Assembly: GCA_027596195.1 (NCBI GenBank)
Contig: JADGJG010000347.1
Location: 1-23,123, forward strand
Source: Podochytrium sp. JEL0797
Taxonomy: Eukaryota; Chytridiomycota; Chytridiomycetes; Chytridiales; Chytriomycetaceae
Length of the DNA: 23,123 nt
Direction of reading: 5' to 3'
Shown: positions 9,145-17,884 of the stretch, in pieces
Layout: every line of letters starts with the position of its first letter
How positions within the stretch are numbered: the stretch's first letter is position 1
Position numbers and translations under genes: made by a program
Notes under the pieces: generated by a model
Seen by the model: only the letters and a program-made list of their open reading frames with translations
Database searches by the model: none
Told to the model about the DNA's origin: nothing

Positions 9145-9300
9145 GCTGGGGATAGGAGAGTATACTCGCCCAAGAAGATGATTGTGGATACTGTGGGGTG
9201 TGTGTGGAGAGTGATATGGCCAAGTTTGGATTTTGAGTGCGGTGGGTTTGAGTGAATACGGACGCGTTCGTGTGAATAAAATAGTGCGACACAATTAATA
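9145..9300 (+). pseudogene. Reductase tail copy 3, right part
   Basis: Continues the copy interrupted by the insertion: gggagagtat-like start, gatgattgtggatactgtgg, gccaagtttgga, then 3' flank with a gaataaaatag poly(A)-like site. Confidence 0.8.
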
Positions 9301-9339
9301 AAAAAGAATCCATTTTATTGAGAAAAAAACGTTATATCC

Positions 9340-9628
9340 GATGTCAAAGAAAAAGTCACTTCTTTTTCTTATTTGGGCCATCAACGGCAGCTTTGCGTTT
9401 CTTGGTCAATTCTTGCAATTCCCCCTTTATCTTGTCTTGTTCTGTTTTCAGAGCTGCGGCTTTTGTTTCCAACGCCGATCTTTTAGTGATGTAAGCGTCA
9501 AACCTTTCTTCTAGTATCAAGAAGGAGAGAAGCTTCAATTGCTTGAATAGATGTTGGGGTCATCCCCACAGGAAAGTGATAGATCGAAATGACCGGGTGG
9601 GCTGCGTTGTCTTGGACTTTCTCCTGTC
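9340..9628 (-). pseudogene. Degenerate fragment of the coiled-coil gene family
   Basis: On the minus strand one frame reads KVQDNAAHPVISIYHFPVG then ASLLLDT. After a frame change, another reads ERFDAYITKRSALETKAAAL and ends KKRKAAVDGPNKKKK, stop at 9356-9358. The first part resembles the PLVLVYLTT region, and the second the DLFDASKKFAKA coiled coil and basic tail, of the intact gene at 10208-10864. It is a diverged, internally deleted relative lodged between reductase tail copies 3 and 4. Confidence 0.55.
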
Positions 9629-9839
9629 CTATCATCCAATAGTTTCTCGTTGAAACACTCGACAAGAATTTCCCTGAGGGAAAACTGCACGCGTCTGGAA
9701 CCACCACGGTTGTATCCTAGTACGCGATTTGAATGAAATTGAACGGTGTTGGGGACGGGAGAGTATATTTCGAGGGAGCAGATGATTGTGGGTACTGTGG
9801 AGTGTGTTCAGACGCGTTTGTATGAATCAAAGAGTGCGA
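9629..9839 (+). pseudogene. Reductase last-exon tail copy 4
   Basis: It retains ctcgttgaaacactcgacaa, a GKLHASGTTTVVS-like reading with an in-frame TAG, the gggagagtatatttcg word and the gatgattgtggg end, then gtatgaatcaaagagtgcgaa matching the 3' flank of other copies. Confidence 0.75.
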
Positions 9840-10045
9840 ACTCTTATCTTCCTCCAATCCCTTCACCGCTACGCAGAACTCCTCATTTAACGCTCGCCAA
9901 GCATTTCTTCGAGGGTAAATCGTACGCGTCTGGAACGACCATGTCTGTTCCCATGCGCGAGTTGAATAAAATGAGTAAAACTGTGTTGGGGATGGGAGAG
10001 TATATTTCGCCGTATGAGGTACTTTAAAAATGAATACAACGCATC
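9840..10045 (+). pseudogene. Reductase last-exon tail copy 5 (truncated)
   Basis: Begins ctcttatcttcctcc, like copies 1 and 2. It keeps aaatcgtacgcgtctggaac, gcgcgagttgaataaaatga and gtgttggggatgggagagta, then breaks off at the ISPEKM codons. It is the most diverged and last unit of the array. Confidence 0.75.
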
Positions 10046-10207
10046 TGAAGTTAAGTGACACGTGTCGAAATATGCTCGTGTTGCCTCGGCGCTCTTTGGT
10101 TTACAATTTCATATGGGTAAATATCGATGAGGAGCCGTGAGTGGTGAGAGAGAATTTGATCTCAGCGACATTAAAAATCATTTAATAAATGCTTATAGAT
10201 CCGAGAA
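10046..10207. other. Short intergenic interval; 3' flank of the coiled-coil gene
   Basis: Contains cagcgacattaaaaatcattta (about 10164-10185), which is repeated almost exactly beside the second coiled-coil copy (about 11142). This shows the 3' flank was duplicated together with the gene. Confidence 0.5.
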
Positions 10208-10864
10208 TTAAATCTTCTGCTTTTTCGCGCCATTTTCCGGGTCCTTGGGGTCATCGCGTTTGTTTCTCGGATTCTTCTTTACCTCCAGGACCTCGACATT
10301 CACCTCGCGGTTAAGCGCGAGACCCAACGCCGCCTGTGCAGCGTCCAACACCGCCTTAGCACTTTGCAACACACCCTTTGCGGCGTCACTCTCTTTTTCC
10401 AGTTTTTTGTTCTCGAGCTCCATTTCCTCCTTCTTTTTTTGCATGTATTCTTGACCTTTTTTCAAAGCTGAAGTTGCCGTTTTCGCTTCAGCAATGGCTT
10501 TGGCAAATTTTTTGCTGGCGTCGAACAAATCCGTAACTGGTTTGACCATGGCGATTGTCAACTTGTTCCCGAGCGTGCTTGGCGAAATGTCGAAACTTTC
10601 AGTGACGAGTTCAAGGCAAACTTGCGCGTTCATCGCCGCACTGGTTGTAAGATAAACCAAAACCAGCGGGAAGTCCTTGGTGTCGGCTTGAGGTTTGGCA
10701 AGGGTCAGGACGTTGGCTCCCCCTCCCACGATCACAGCGTAGGCTTTGCTAAACGCGATGAAAATCCCCTCGTTGTCTTTGATGTCGGTGTTCCTGGTTG
10801 GCCCGTTGGCGCGTTTGTAAACCACAAGGGAGCTGAGAAGGGCCTTTAACATTAAGTTGGACAT
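10208..10864 (-). CDS. Uncharacterised coiled-coil protein, 218 aa
   Basis: Single open frame, start 10864, stop TAA 10208-10210. Family not recognised. The N-terminal half (about 1-110) is mixed and apolar, with DNEGIFIAF, GGGANVLTLAKP and FPLVLVYLTTS, suggesting a small globular domain. Residues about 115-185 are a long charged helix (FAKAIAEAKTATSALKKGQE, MQKKKEEMELENKKLEKE) typical of a coiled coil. The C-terminus is basic and Lys-rich (NPRNKRDDPK, GAKKQKI), possibly a nuclear localisation signal. A frameshifted tandem copy lies upstream (11198-11856) and a fragment at 9340-9628. The intact frame, against broken sisters, suggests this is the functional member. A role in nucleic-acid or protein scaffolding is only a guess. 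Confidence 0.7.
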   Translation of the reverse strand: MSNLMLKALLSSLVVYKRANGPTRNTDIKDNEGIFIAFSKAYAVIVGGGANVLTLAKPQADTKDFPLVLVYLTTSAAMNAQVCLELVTESFDISPSTLGNKLTIAMVKPVTDLFDASKKFAKAIAEAKTATSALKKGQEYMQKKKEEMELENKKLEKESDAAKGVLQSAKAVLDAAQAALGLALNREVNVEVLEVKKNPRNKRDDPKDPENGAKKQKI

Positions 10865-11197
10865 TGAAGTGCAATGGTTTCGTCTAACGAGGTGGTTTTG
10901 GGGTCTTTTTTTTTGGACGGTGCTCGCATTATCGTGCTTTCAACCGGCCTTCGAGAACAAAGGAAAATGTAAATCTCTTGTTGTCGTCGGCGACACATCC
11001 CGATTGGCGATTACATCACCAGCATTTCCACTTGTTTTTTCCTCCACTCGTTCAAGATATGCAGCTGATCGTATTACCTCACATACTATACGTGAGGAAA
11101 AAGTTCTGATTAGCCTGGCCGTGTGTGAATTTTTTTTGATTTCAGCGACATTAAAAATCATTTATTAAATGCGTAGATCCGAGAATTAAAAAACGAA

Positions 11198-11856
11198 TTA
11201 AATCTTCTGCTTTTTCGCGCCATTTTCCGAGTCCTTGGGGCCATCGCGCTTTTTCGAATTCTTGTTCACCACCGGGCCCTCGGCTTCCGGCGCGGCCCGA
11301 CGCCTGTCGCTGTAACTCCACCTGTGCAGCTTCCACCGCCATCTGCGCTGCTCGTACCGCCGCTTTTGCGTTATCATTCTCTTGTTCCGCTTGGGCAATC
11401 TCGCGATCCATTTCCTCCTGCTTCTTTTTCATTGAATCTTGGAACACTTTCAAAGCCTTTGTGGCTTTCTCCGCGTCAGCATTGGCTTTGGTAACCTTTT
11501 TGCTGGCGTCAAACATATCCGTAGCTGGTTTGACCATGGCGATTGTCAACTTGTTCCCGACTGGGCTAGTTGGCGAAATGTCGAAGCTTTCGTTGACGAG
11601 TCCCAGGCAAACTTGCGCGTTCAACACCACACTGGTTGTAAGATATATCAACCCACCGAGTGGTCGTTGGTGTCTTGAGATTTGGCAAGGGACACGGCTT
11701 TGTCCCCCCTTCCAAGATCACTGCGGTTCCGGATTTGTCAAAAGCGATAAAAATCCCCTCGTTGTCTTTGACGGAGTCGTTCTTAAAACTTTTGGCTGTT
11801 GTCACGTTTGTAAACCACGAGGGAGCGAGAAGGGCGTTCAAGAATGTGATCGACAT
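11198..11856 (-). pseudogene. Frameshifted tandem duplicate of the coiled-coil gene
   Basis: Starts MSITFLNALLAPSW, then VKDNEGIFIAFDKSG, matching the intact copy. Within 11645-11730 it has lost a net 5 nt relative to the intact copy, so the frame changes before YLTTSVVLNAQVCLG. The second frame carries the coiled coil (FDASKKVTKANADAEKAT, MKKKQEEMDREIAQ). A second shift near 11300 moves the ending NSKKRDGPKDSENGAKKQKI into a third frame. Two frameshifts make a full product unlikely. The copy keeps the 3' and 5' flanks of the intact gene, showing a block duplication of about 1 kb. Confidence 0.75.
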
Positions 11857-12138
11857 TGAAGTGCAATTGGCGACTGCAGAGGTGGTTTTGGGTCAGTTTT
11901 TGGTTGATCTTGCTTGCTTTGTCGTGCTTTTCTCTTTTCGAGAACAAAGGAAGTCGTAAATCTCCTTTTGATATCAGTGATCAATACGATTGGTGATTAC
12001 GCAACCAGCATTTTCTCTTTTTTCCTGCTCTCATTTCAGCGTTTCATTTCATTGATACCCAGCGAAGGTTGGGGAAGTTTGGGGATGAGGGAGGGTCTCT
12101 TGACTTTGAGGAAAAAAACAAAAAAGGGTTTCTTCGCC
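11857..12138. promoter_or_regulatory. Divergent upstream region: coiled-coil copy and methyltransferase
   Basis: Holds the 5' flank of the coiled-coil duplicate. The words gacattgaagtgcaat, cgagaacaaagga and cgattggcgatta-type sequence recur upstream of the intact copy at 10860-11020. The rightmost part should contain the methyltransferase promoter. No TATA or specific site is claimed. In-frame ATGs at 11914 and 12085 could extend the methyltransferase, but their residues look like translated UTR. Confidence 0.4.
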
Positions 12139-13023
12139 ATGTCCCCCACTGAGCTTCGTCCGCCCATCGACACCCTACTCCCACCCACACTTCCCACCAG
12201 CACCACTTCGACTCCCCTTCCCTTTGCCACAACCACCACCTTCACGATCGCATCCCATTCTGTCACACTCTGCGAAGAAAACCCAGACAAGACCGTGGAT
12301 CTCGACGGCTTCATTGCCAAGAAGGCCTGGCCAGCTGCTTCTGTGCTGGCGGAATACTTTAGCTGGCGGTTTCGAAACTGTGCGAGTGGGGATGGAGTGT
12401 CTGGTGCGAATGTTCCACGGCGCATGTTGGAGTTGGGCGCAGGCACGGGATTTACGTCCTTGTTTCTTGGCAAGGCTGTTGAAACCCACTGCGGCCAATG
12501 CGATGTCCATGTCTCGGACTTGGCCATCGCGGTTCCTCTGATTCGCAAAAACATTGAACTCAATTTCGCAGAGGGTGGAACTAGTGTGCGACTGCATGCG
12601 ACCGAGTTGGATTGGATGCAGGCAGACAAGACACGGGAGTGGGTAGAGGCGTTGGAGACGCCGGTGGATCTTGTGTTTGCCGCGGATGTCGTGTATTTTC
12701 CGTATCTGTTTGATGCGTTGATTCGGACCTTGTATGTGCTTGCGACGGAGGGGAGGAAGGGGAAGGGTGCGCCTGAGGTGGTGGTGGTGTGTCGGTTGAG
12801 GGAATTGAGTAAAGAGGTAGGGTTCTATGCGAGACTGGGAAAGTATTTTCGGCTGGAGGCATTGGCGGAGGAGGAGTGGGATAACGGCAAGTTTTGGAAG
12901 TGCTATAAGGGGGAGTTTGTCATGTTTCGATGCGTTGTGAGGGAGGTGGTGTTGGAGGCGGACGAGAGTGAGGATTTTGAATTGATGATTTGGGGAGCGA
13001 TGGACGACGATTTGTTTTCATAA
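12139..13023 (+). CDS. Seven-beta-strand protein-lysine methyltransferase, METTL21 / Methyltransf_16 type
   Basis: Single exon, 294 aa, stop TAA 13021-13023. The start MSPTELRPP is chosen because upstream codons are low-complexity. SAM-dependent enzymes of this family methylate lysines on translation factors and chaperones. Seen: KKAWPAASVLAEYF (61-74), the conserved W-P/S helix before the SAM pocket; motif I RRMLELGAGTGF (94-105); acidic strand VHVSDLA (123-129), whose Asp should contact SAM ribose; LDWMQ after motif II; and DLVFAADVVYFP (177-188) carrying the DxxY signature (DVVY, 183-186) of the METTL21-type group. The length fits EFM-type fungal enzymes. The C-terminus is acidic (ADESEDFELMIW). 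The substrate is not predictable from the sequence. Confidence 0.88.
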   Translation: MSPTELRPPIDTLLPPTLPTSTTSTPLPFATTTTFTIASHSVTLCEENPDKTVDLDGFIAKKAWPAASVLAEYFSWRFRNCASGDGVSGANVPRRMLELGAGTGFTSLFLGKAVETHCGQCDVHVSDLAIAVPLIRKNIELNFAEGGTSVRLHATELDWMQADKTREWVEALETPVDLVFAADVVYFPYLFDALIRTLYVLATEGRKGKGAPEVVVVCRLRELSKEVGFYARLGKYFRLEALAEEEWDNGKFWKCYKGEFVMFRCVVREVVLEADESEDFELMIWGAMDDDLFS

Positions 13024-13283
13024 ATTAAGTACTCTGCAATATGCGCCAAATATCTTCTTTATTTCGTCAAACGCTATTGTTACATTCAAGAATCCGAACT
13101 TTCAATCCAGAGATTCTGACCACCCAGTGAATCTTTTTGTGTTTGCTTTTGAAAAACTGATGTGCTCCTTCACCCCCCCATATGCTGAAAAACCACAGGC
13201 ATTTGATTGCGATTCCCTGCATGTCAGGAAAAATAGATGGTTCTTATTTTTTCCTGCAGGGCGCTCTAGCAATTAGTTTTAGT
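13024..13283. other. Intergenic: methyltransferase 3' flank and SAM receptor B upstream region
   Basis: No gene seen. The stretch agatggttcttattttttcct (about 13230-13255) resembles cgatggctcttatttttttcg upstream of receptor C (about 17783-17805), so the duplicated promoter extends at least that far. Confidence 0.45.
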
Positions 13284-13323
13284 CACGTGCCGCTTTAACA
13301 TCGATTTAGAATAAGATTAAATC
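13284..13323 (+). promoter_or_regulatory. Promoter block of SAM receptor B: CACGTG plus GATTAAATC
   Basis: CACGTG at 13284-13289 and GATTAAATC at 13315-13323; the ATG follows 52 nt after the E-box. The downstream words cccgaaattttcctc are shared exactly with receptor C. Confidence 0.65.
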
Positions 13324-13341
13324 CCGAAATTTTCCTCGACG

Positions 13342-15026
13342 ATGAACGCCGTGCTGCTTGTTGCTGCTGCTGCCTCTGTTTGCGCTGATGGAGTCGTCCT
13401 CGCTAGGGCGGATGCTGGTAAGTGTGCTTTCCCGAATGTTTCCGATGGCGATGGAGCTTCCAACGCAAGAGTTCTGAATGCGAAATAGGCACCAATCCTT
13501 ACCCTTTGAAGATGCCCCTTGCTTCTGGCTACCAGGCCCTCTACGCACCCGGGTATTCGTGGGGACAGAAATTCACAACCTTTAACGCCAGCACAACGAG
13601 CTTTGCGGCATGTGCCAATATCGCATTGCCAGGCAACACAGTTTCAGCCCTCATAACGTGGGACTCCATCACGGGTCTTTGCAGTCTCGGAAATCCGATC
13701 CCCTCGAGTGCCCCCCAAGCGGCACTTTTTGCGTTCGGGACTGCGGCTTTTTCGGGCGATATCCCGAGCACTTTTGATCTCGGAGGCGGAGGTTTCAATT
13801 TGGGAACGCAGACGACTGCGCAGCCTTGTCTTGATAAATGCGCGGCTTATTCTGGAGCGGGATGGTGTGCGCTTGTGTTGTGGAATGGTGGGGCTTTTGG
13901 GACGTTCAACTGTTATTTGAAGGTGAGGGTTTTCATGCGTAGCAGAGATATTCCACCTTCTTGCGATTTATTAATTGTTCCCTTGAATCAGGGACCCGAC
14001 TTGGCGCCGGCAACTGTCACGGCGGGAGTCTGGGTGATGCCAAGTCCGACTGCGACGGCAATCACGGCGGCGGCGGCAGCAACTTCGGCGGCGGCAACGA
14101 CGTTGAGTATGGCAACGACGGCCACATCTGCTACTGCCAAGGCAACCGTCACGTCGTTTTCTATGAACGTCAGCAATAGCAATGCAACAACTGCATCTGG
14201 AGGTGATGGTGGGTCCAACGGTGGGTTGATTGGAGGAATTGTTGCGGTGATTGTCGTGTTGGGATTGGTGGGTGGTGGGTATACGTATTGGCGGTCTTCG
14301 AAAAAGACGTGAGTTGATGATACGGTTATGTCCAAGAGTGTTGCTTACGTGGATTTTTCCAGAACCCAAGTCGAAGAGCAGGAGCTGAAGCCGTCCCAGC
14401 CGCCATTCTCGGACAATCCCACGGCGTCGCTTTCCTCCGTCGAACCTGATACGGATTCCACCGTGATTCAAGTTCCTGTCGAGAAGGAGAGCAGTGCGGT
14501 TGCTCGCGATATCAAAACAGTTCCGGTCGCGGAGAACCTCATGACCATTATGGGTGCCTTTGTGGCTGCTGTTCCACCACGTGACACCAAGTCCGATTAT
14601 TACGATGAACCCTCTGTTGTAGCCACGGATGCCACCGAGAAGACGGATTATTACGGTGATGATCCCACTGTTGCGGTGTCGGCTTTTGAGGCCAAGGGTG
14701 CCGCTGAGAGCGCGACTTCTCATCCATCTGTCGCGGGTTCCTCCTCCCACCAAGTCTCGGTCCTCGTGGATGAAAACGTGCTCTCCTGGACTTTACAAGA
14801 CGTGTCCACGTGGGTGATGAAGAACGGGGGATCTGCGGGTGCTGGACTTCGCACGGCGAGTGAGAAAATCACGGGACGCGTTCTTACCCAAATTGAAGAG
14901 ACCGAGTTGGTGCAGGTTGCGCAGCCTGTGACTGTGGGGGATCGACATGAGTTGTTGATGGCGTTGAGAGCTTTGAAGATGAAGGCGCAGTTGGTGACGG
15001 GACCACCTGCGTATTTTGATTTTTGA
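13342..15026 (+). CDS. Single-pass membrane protein with Cys-rich ectodomain and cytosolic SAM domain (paralog B)
   Basis: Exons 13342-13417, 13489-13922, 13992-14308, 14363-15026; 496 aa. Order: signal peptide (MNAVLLVAAAASVCA); ectodomain about 27-185 with MPLASGYQALYAP, TTFNAS, six cysteines (CAN, GLC, QPCLDKC, GWC, NCY); Ala/Thr stalk about 188-247 with NxS/T sites; membrane helix 248-270 (GLIGGIVAVIVVLGLVGGGY) and RSSKKT stop-transfer; tail with two tyrosine motifs KSDYYDEPSV and KTDYYGDDPTV (Tyr pairs 355-356, 372-373); SAM domain about 416-485 starting SWTLQDVSTWV. It probably senses or binds something outside the cell or wall and assembles partners through SAM. The intron-1 acceptor (aaatag) sits 6 nt inside the homologous C exon, removing two residues. 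The ligand is unknown. Confidence 0.9.
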
Positions 15027-15047
15027 TGCGCGTGTGTGGAATAGATA

Positions 15048-15067
15048 TAAATCGTGAATTAGAGAAT
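15048..15067 (+). promoter_or_regulatory. Conserved 3' element of SAM receptor B
   Basis: TAAATCGTGAATTAGAGAAT, 21 nt after the stop; differs from the copy after A by one base. Confidence 0.5.
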
Positions 15068-15117
15068 TATTAGATCTGAGAATCTGGGTTTCCATCGGGC
15101 CTGTTTCGAGTGGGAAA

Positions 15118-15760
15118 ATGAGCAGCAGAGGCGACGTTTTTGTCAACGTCACCGCCACTGTCGCTGGCGCTGAGATGGCCACCTTTGCAACGAGCGATGG
15201 GAACATTGTCAGGCAATCAGAGCGCAGACCCAACGAGTGCCGGTTCTCGTCACGACTTCCCCCCTCAGCCTGAACCCGCTGTACGACAACGGCTGGTTCA
15301 AGAGAGAGCCTCTCTGCTGCCGAGATTCGTTTGACTTCATTGCCACACGGATTGAATCATCGTATTGGGACCTTTCGAATTCACGGCTCGTTGCCAATGC
15401 GCATTTCACGACTCGCGATCAAGTTTTTGTCACGCTGCACTACCCTCGCCTCAGAGGGGAAAAAAGGGGGGCGTCGGAGCAACCATAGCAATTCAATCAA
15501 TTAATAATGTATGCACCACAATGGGATGGATTCAAAAGCTTGGATAGTGGTCGGTGGTCCTGGCCGCGTGTCAAACGACGCGCCAGCACGTTCAAGCATC
15601 CACCTCGATTCCAAGCACATCCAATAATATTTCCAACGAGGAATACGCGACATAGGTCGATTTGGTGTAGCATTTGCACATTTAACCCAATCGGCGAAAA
15701 TATGAAAAAAAGGAAAAGGCTGTTTTTTGGAGCCGAAGAATTCAAATCAAACACAACTCC
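15118..15760 (+). pseudogene. Degenerate transposase-like trace (PIF/Harbinger-like N-terminal part)
   Basis: One frame reads LSLNPLYDNGWFKREPLC, CRDSFDFIATRIESSYWD and NAHFTTRDQVFVTLHYP (about 15270-15450). It recalls the helical N-terminal region of fungal Harbinger/DDE-4-type transposases (F..RTRVAVTLHYL type). The frame then degenerates. Farther on, INNVCTTMGW and GRWSWPRVKRRA may continue it in other frames. There are frame changes, stops and no DDE catalytic residues. Assignment is by motif recall only; chance or another family is possible. Confidence 0.38.
15617..15651 (+). repeat. 35-bp repeat, copy 1
   Basis: ACATCCAATAATATTTC followed by gaatacgcgac recurs at 17552-17586 with 31 of 35 positions identical. 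The two copies bracket the RPA1-like pseudogene. Confidence 0.6.
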
Positions 15761-15780
15761 CTCAATTTAAAGTCACCGGA

Positions 15781-16030
15781 AGCTGGTCGAACGTGGAGTT
15801 AGCTGACGCGGCAGCCGACGCGAAAGAAACGACCAGAGCGAGAACAGAAATTGAGCAACAAAACGAGCCAGAGTATGCTGTGGTCATTGATTATCAATGA
15901 CGCTGGTTCATGGTTGGGGCACGGGAAGTTTTTCAACATTTTTGATATATTTTCGTATTGTTATCATGAAATGGATGAAAGGTTGAGGCAAAGGAAAGCC
16001 CAATATCCGCCTCGACTCGAATTATCCCTG
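15781..16030 (+). repeat. Dispersed upstream repeat, copy 1
   Basis: Shares ordered blocks with 22790-23040: gagttagc-gacgcgaaagaaacgac, gttcatggt, gggaagtttttcaacattttga versus gggaggtttctcaacattttga, and attttcgtattg-tatcatg. It sits just upstream of the RPA1-like gene here, and upstream of gene F (other strand) at the right edge. A shorter related piece (gggttcatggtc...caacattt) lies at about 21005-21050 above gene D. It is probably a duplicated promoter segment. Confidence 0.65.
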
Positions 16031-16075
16031 ATCCGAATTCCGAGTTGCAATTTTCGGACAAAACAAACCAGAATC

Positions 16076-17415
16076 ATGATCGGGACTCCCTTGACACCTC
16101 CTTCCAGCGGAACCTCTGCAGACACCCCGCCGAGACCTGATCACACACTGGAACCCGGCGTGAGCCTAGTTGATTCGCTCTTGCTTGTATCCAACGAACA
16201 CGATGGCGGTGATCGCATCCGCATGTCCTGGCACGGCGAGAAAGCGAGTGATGGAAGCGAGACGATGCTTCACGGTGCGTTTGGAGGATGTTTATGGCAT
16301 CACATCAACCCACTCACGAATGAATGAATCCCCCCCAAAGGCCTACTCAATGCATTTTTGGCGTCGTCGATCACAACGAATCGATTCCCTCTTACGCATC
16401 GAATCCCTGCGTTTCCGTTGCGATCCTGAATCTCCCATGCTCTTAACTGCCTTGGAAGTTGTTGAAACGGGATCTGGGGAGCCTTTGGTGGTTCCCGTGA
16501 CTTCCTCGTTGCGAAACCGAATGCAAATCTCGAATTCACCCGGTCAACCGTAACGATGCATCATGCTACTTAGTCGAATCGATCCAGCGTATTCCAATAA
16601 GCAATGGATGATTTGTGTTCGGGTGTTGAGGAAATCGAGTGTGTGGGGGAAGCCGCAGCAGTGGAAGGTGCAGCAGATCAAACGCCTCAAGAGAACTCCT
16701 GATACGGCAGAGCCGAGGGAGAAATTGAAACACCTCCAGAGTATTCCAGACATAAGAATGTTCACTGTCACGTTTGGCGATGAGAGTGTGATTTTTGAAA
16801 GCAAGAATCAAGAGTACGAAAGAAGCTTTTTGACGCATGCCCCCTTTTCACCCCCCCCCCCCCCCTTCAGGGCGATATTCAGGCTCTCGGATGTGGAATC
16901 GAAATTGACCGGTTTTATGAGTTGCTCGAATACAATCGTTATTTTTTCGTTTCCGGTGCGTATATCAGTGTGGCGCAACCAAAGTCGTGGGAGGAGGAGA
17001 AGGCGGAGCATAACGACGCCGGGAAGGTAGTTCAAGCTTTTCAAATGAAATTGAATGGGAGGACAGAGATTGTTGAGGTGAAAATAAAATAGGAGAGAAG
17101 CGTATTCGCGAGAAACATGCGCTTCATGGAACCGAAAAGAGCCCCAACCCGCAGGTGCACGTTTCAGTAAAACCACGCGACACTTCCACTGTCATTTTCT
17201 GAAAACCTATTAAACCTCCTTTGCGATTGGCCATATCATTGGTAAACACCCCAATTCTTTCACCGGCTTCTTACAACACCCACCCGCGGCTCAAGACGTT
17301 GCCGCCATAATCATCCCACTTGGATCCATATCGCCCCGCCACCGTCGCTCCACCCTCCAAAAGCTCCGTCTTGCTCACCATCGTCGATGAATCCGGACAC
17401 GCATGTCGCGTCGGC
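16076..17415 (+). pseudogene. Broken RPA1-like gene (replication protein A large subunit relative)
   Basis: Readable pieces follow the order of RPA70, the main ssDNA-binding subunit. RPA-N-like: 16076-16274 (LEPGVSLVDSLLLVSNEH, DRIRMSWHGEKAS, TMLH), intron 16275-16340, then LLNAFLASS and, after a +1 frame change near 16370, IDSLLRIESLRF and MLLTALEVVETGSGE. DBD-A-like: about 16574-16787 (RIDPAYSNKQWMICVRVLRK, MFTVTFGDES), intron 16788-16870 with a 15-C tract, exon 16871-17092 (GDIQALGCGIEIDRFYELLE, YFFVSGAYISVAQPK, NGRTEIVEV). DBD-B-like: DVAAIIIPLGSISP (17295), then a second +1 change and SSVLLTIVDESGHACRVGF. No DBD-C zinc-ribbon cysteines follow before receptor C. Frameshifts plus truncation indicate a decayed paralog; assembly indels could explain the frameshifts but not the missing end. 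Confidence 0.55.
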
Positions 17416-17884
17416 TTTGTTTCACAAGGAAACTAGCTTCGTCGCGTCGAGGTTGGTCAGGCTGGATGCGGGGTCAAAAGCGTGGGTTTTGAAGCAGAAG
17501 ATTTTGTGTCTTGTGCGGAAAATGGATTTATCGATTCCTCTGATGGGAAAAACATCCAATAATATTTCTTTCAAGGAATACGCGACGTTTAAAAGAAAAG
17601 TTGGCACTTTTAGTCGATCGGCTAAAAGTCGAAATAAAGGGCAAGTCTCGCTGTTGGAGCATTCATAGCAGTCTACCAATTGCCTTTATTGGGCCCGGTG
17701 GTGTTGTGACTTGGGAAAACATCCTCAAATGTCACGTAGATGCTTTTTTAGCGTCTGAAATTTGTCAGCAATTAATTCTTCACCGATGGCTCTTATTTTT
17801 TTCGTCTGCGGGATGGTTTCTTGCGCGTGTTGCTGCAGGCAAATAAATGCATCCATAAAAAATTTGGCCAATTCAAGTCTGCCG
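17416..17884. other. Interval before SAM receptor C; second copy of the 35-bp repeat
   Basis: Holds the 35-bp repeat at 17552-17586. An open + frame (17387-17668; VRLDAGSKAWVLKQK) surrounds it, with no recognised family, possibly a further RPA1-like or transposon remnant. The right part is receptor C upstream sequence. Confidence 0.4.

Noticed and set aside
8153..10045. Reductase tail copies as alternative last exons
   Set aside because: They begin in the interior of exon 5 with no acceptor or matching phase and contain frameshifts, so they cannot be spliced in as working cassettes.
11914..12138. 75-residue N-terminal extension of the methyltransferase
   Set aside because: Residues are Phe/Leu/Ser-rich UTR-like sequence overlapping the duplicated flank of the coiled-coil copy; family members begin near MSPTEL.
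13971..14753. 260-codon open frame on the minus strand across receptor B
   Set aside because: Antisense shadow of the well-supported B exons; composition is Arg/His/Asn-rich with no domain, and the same shadow recurs opposite C.
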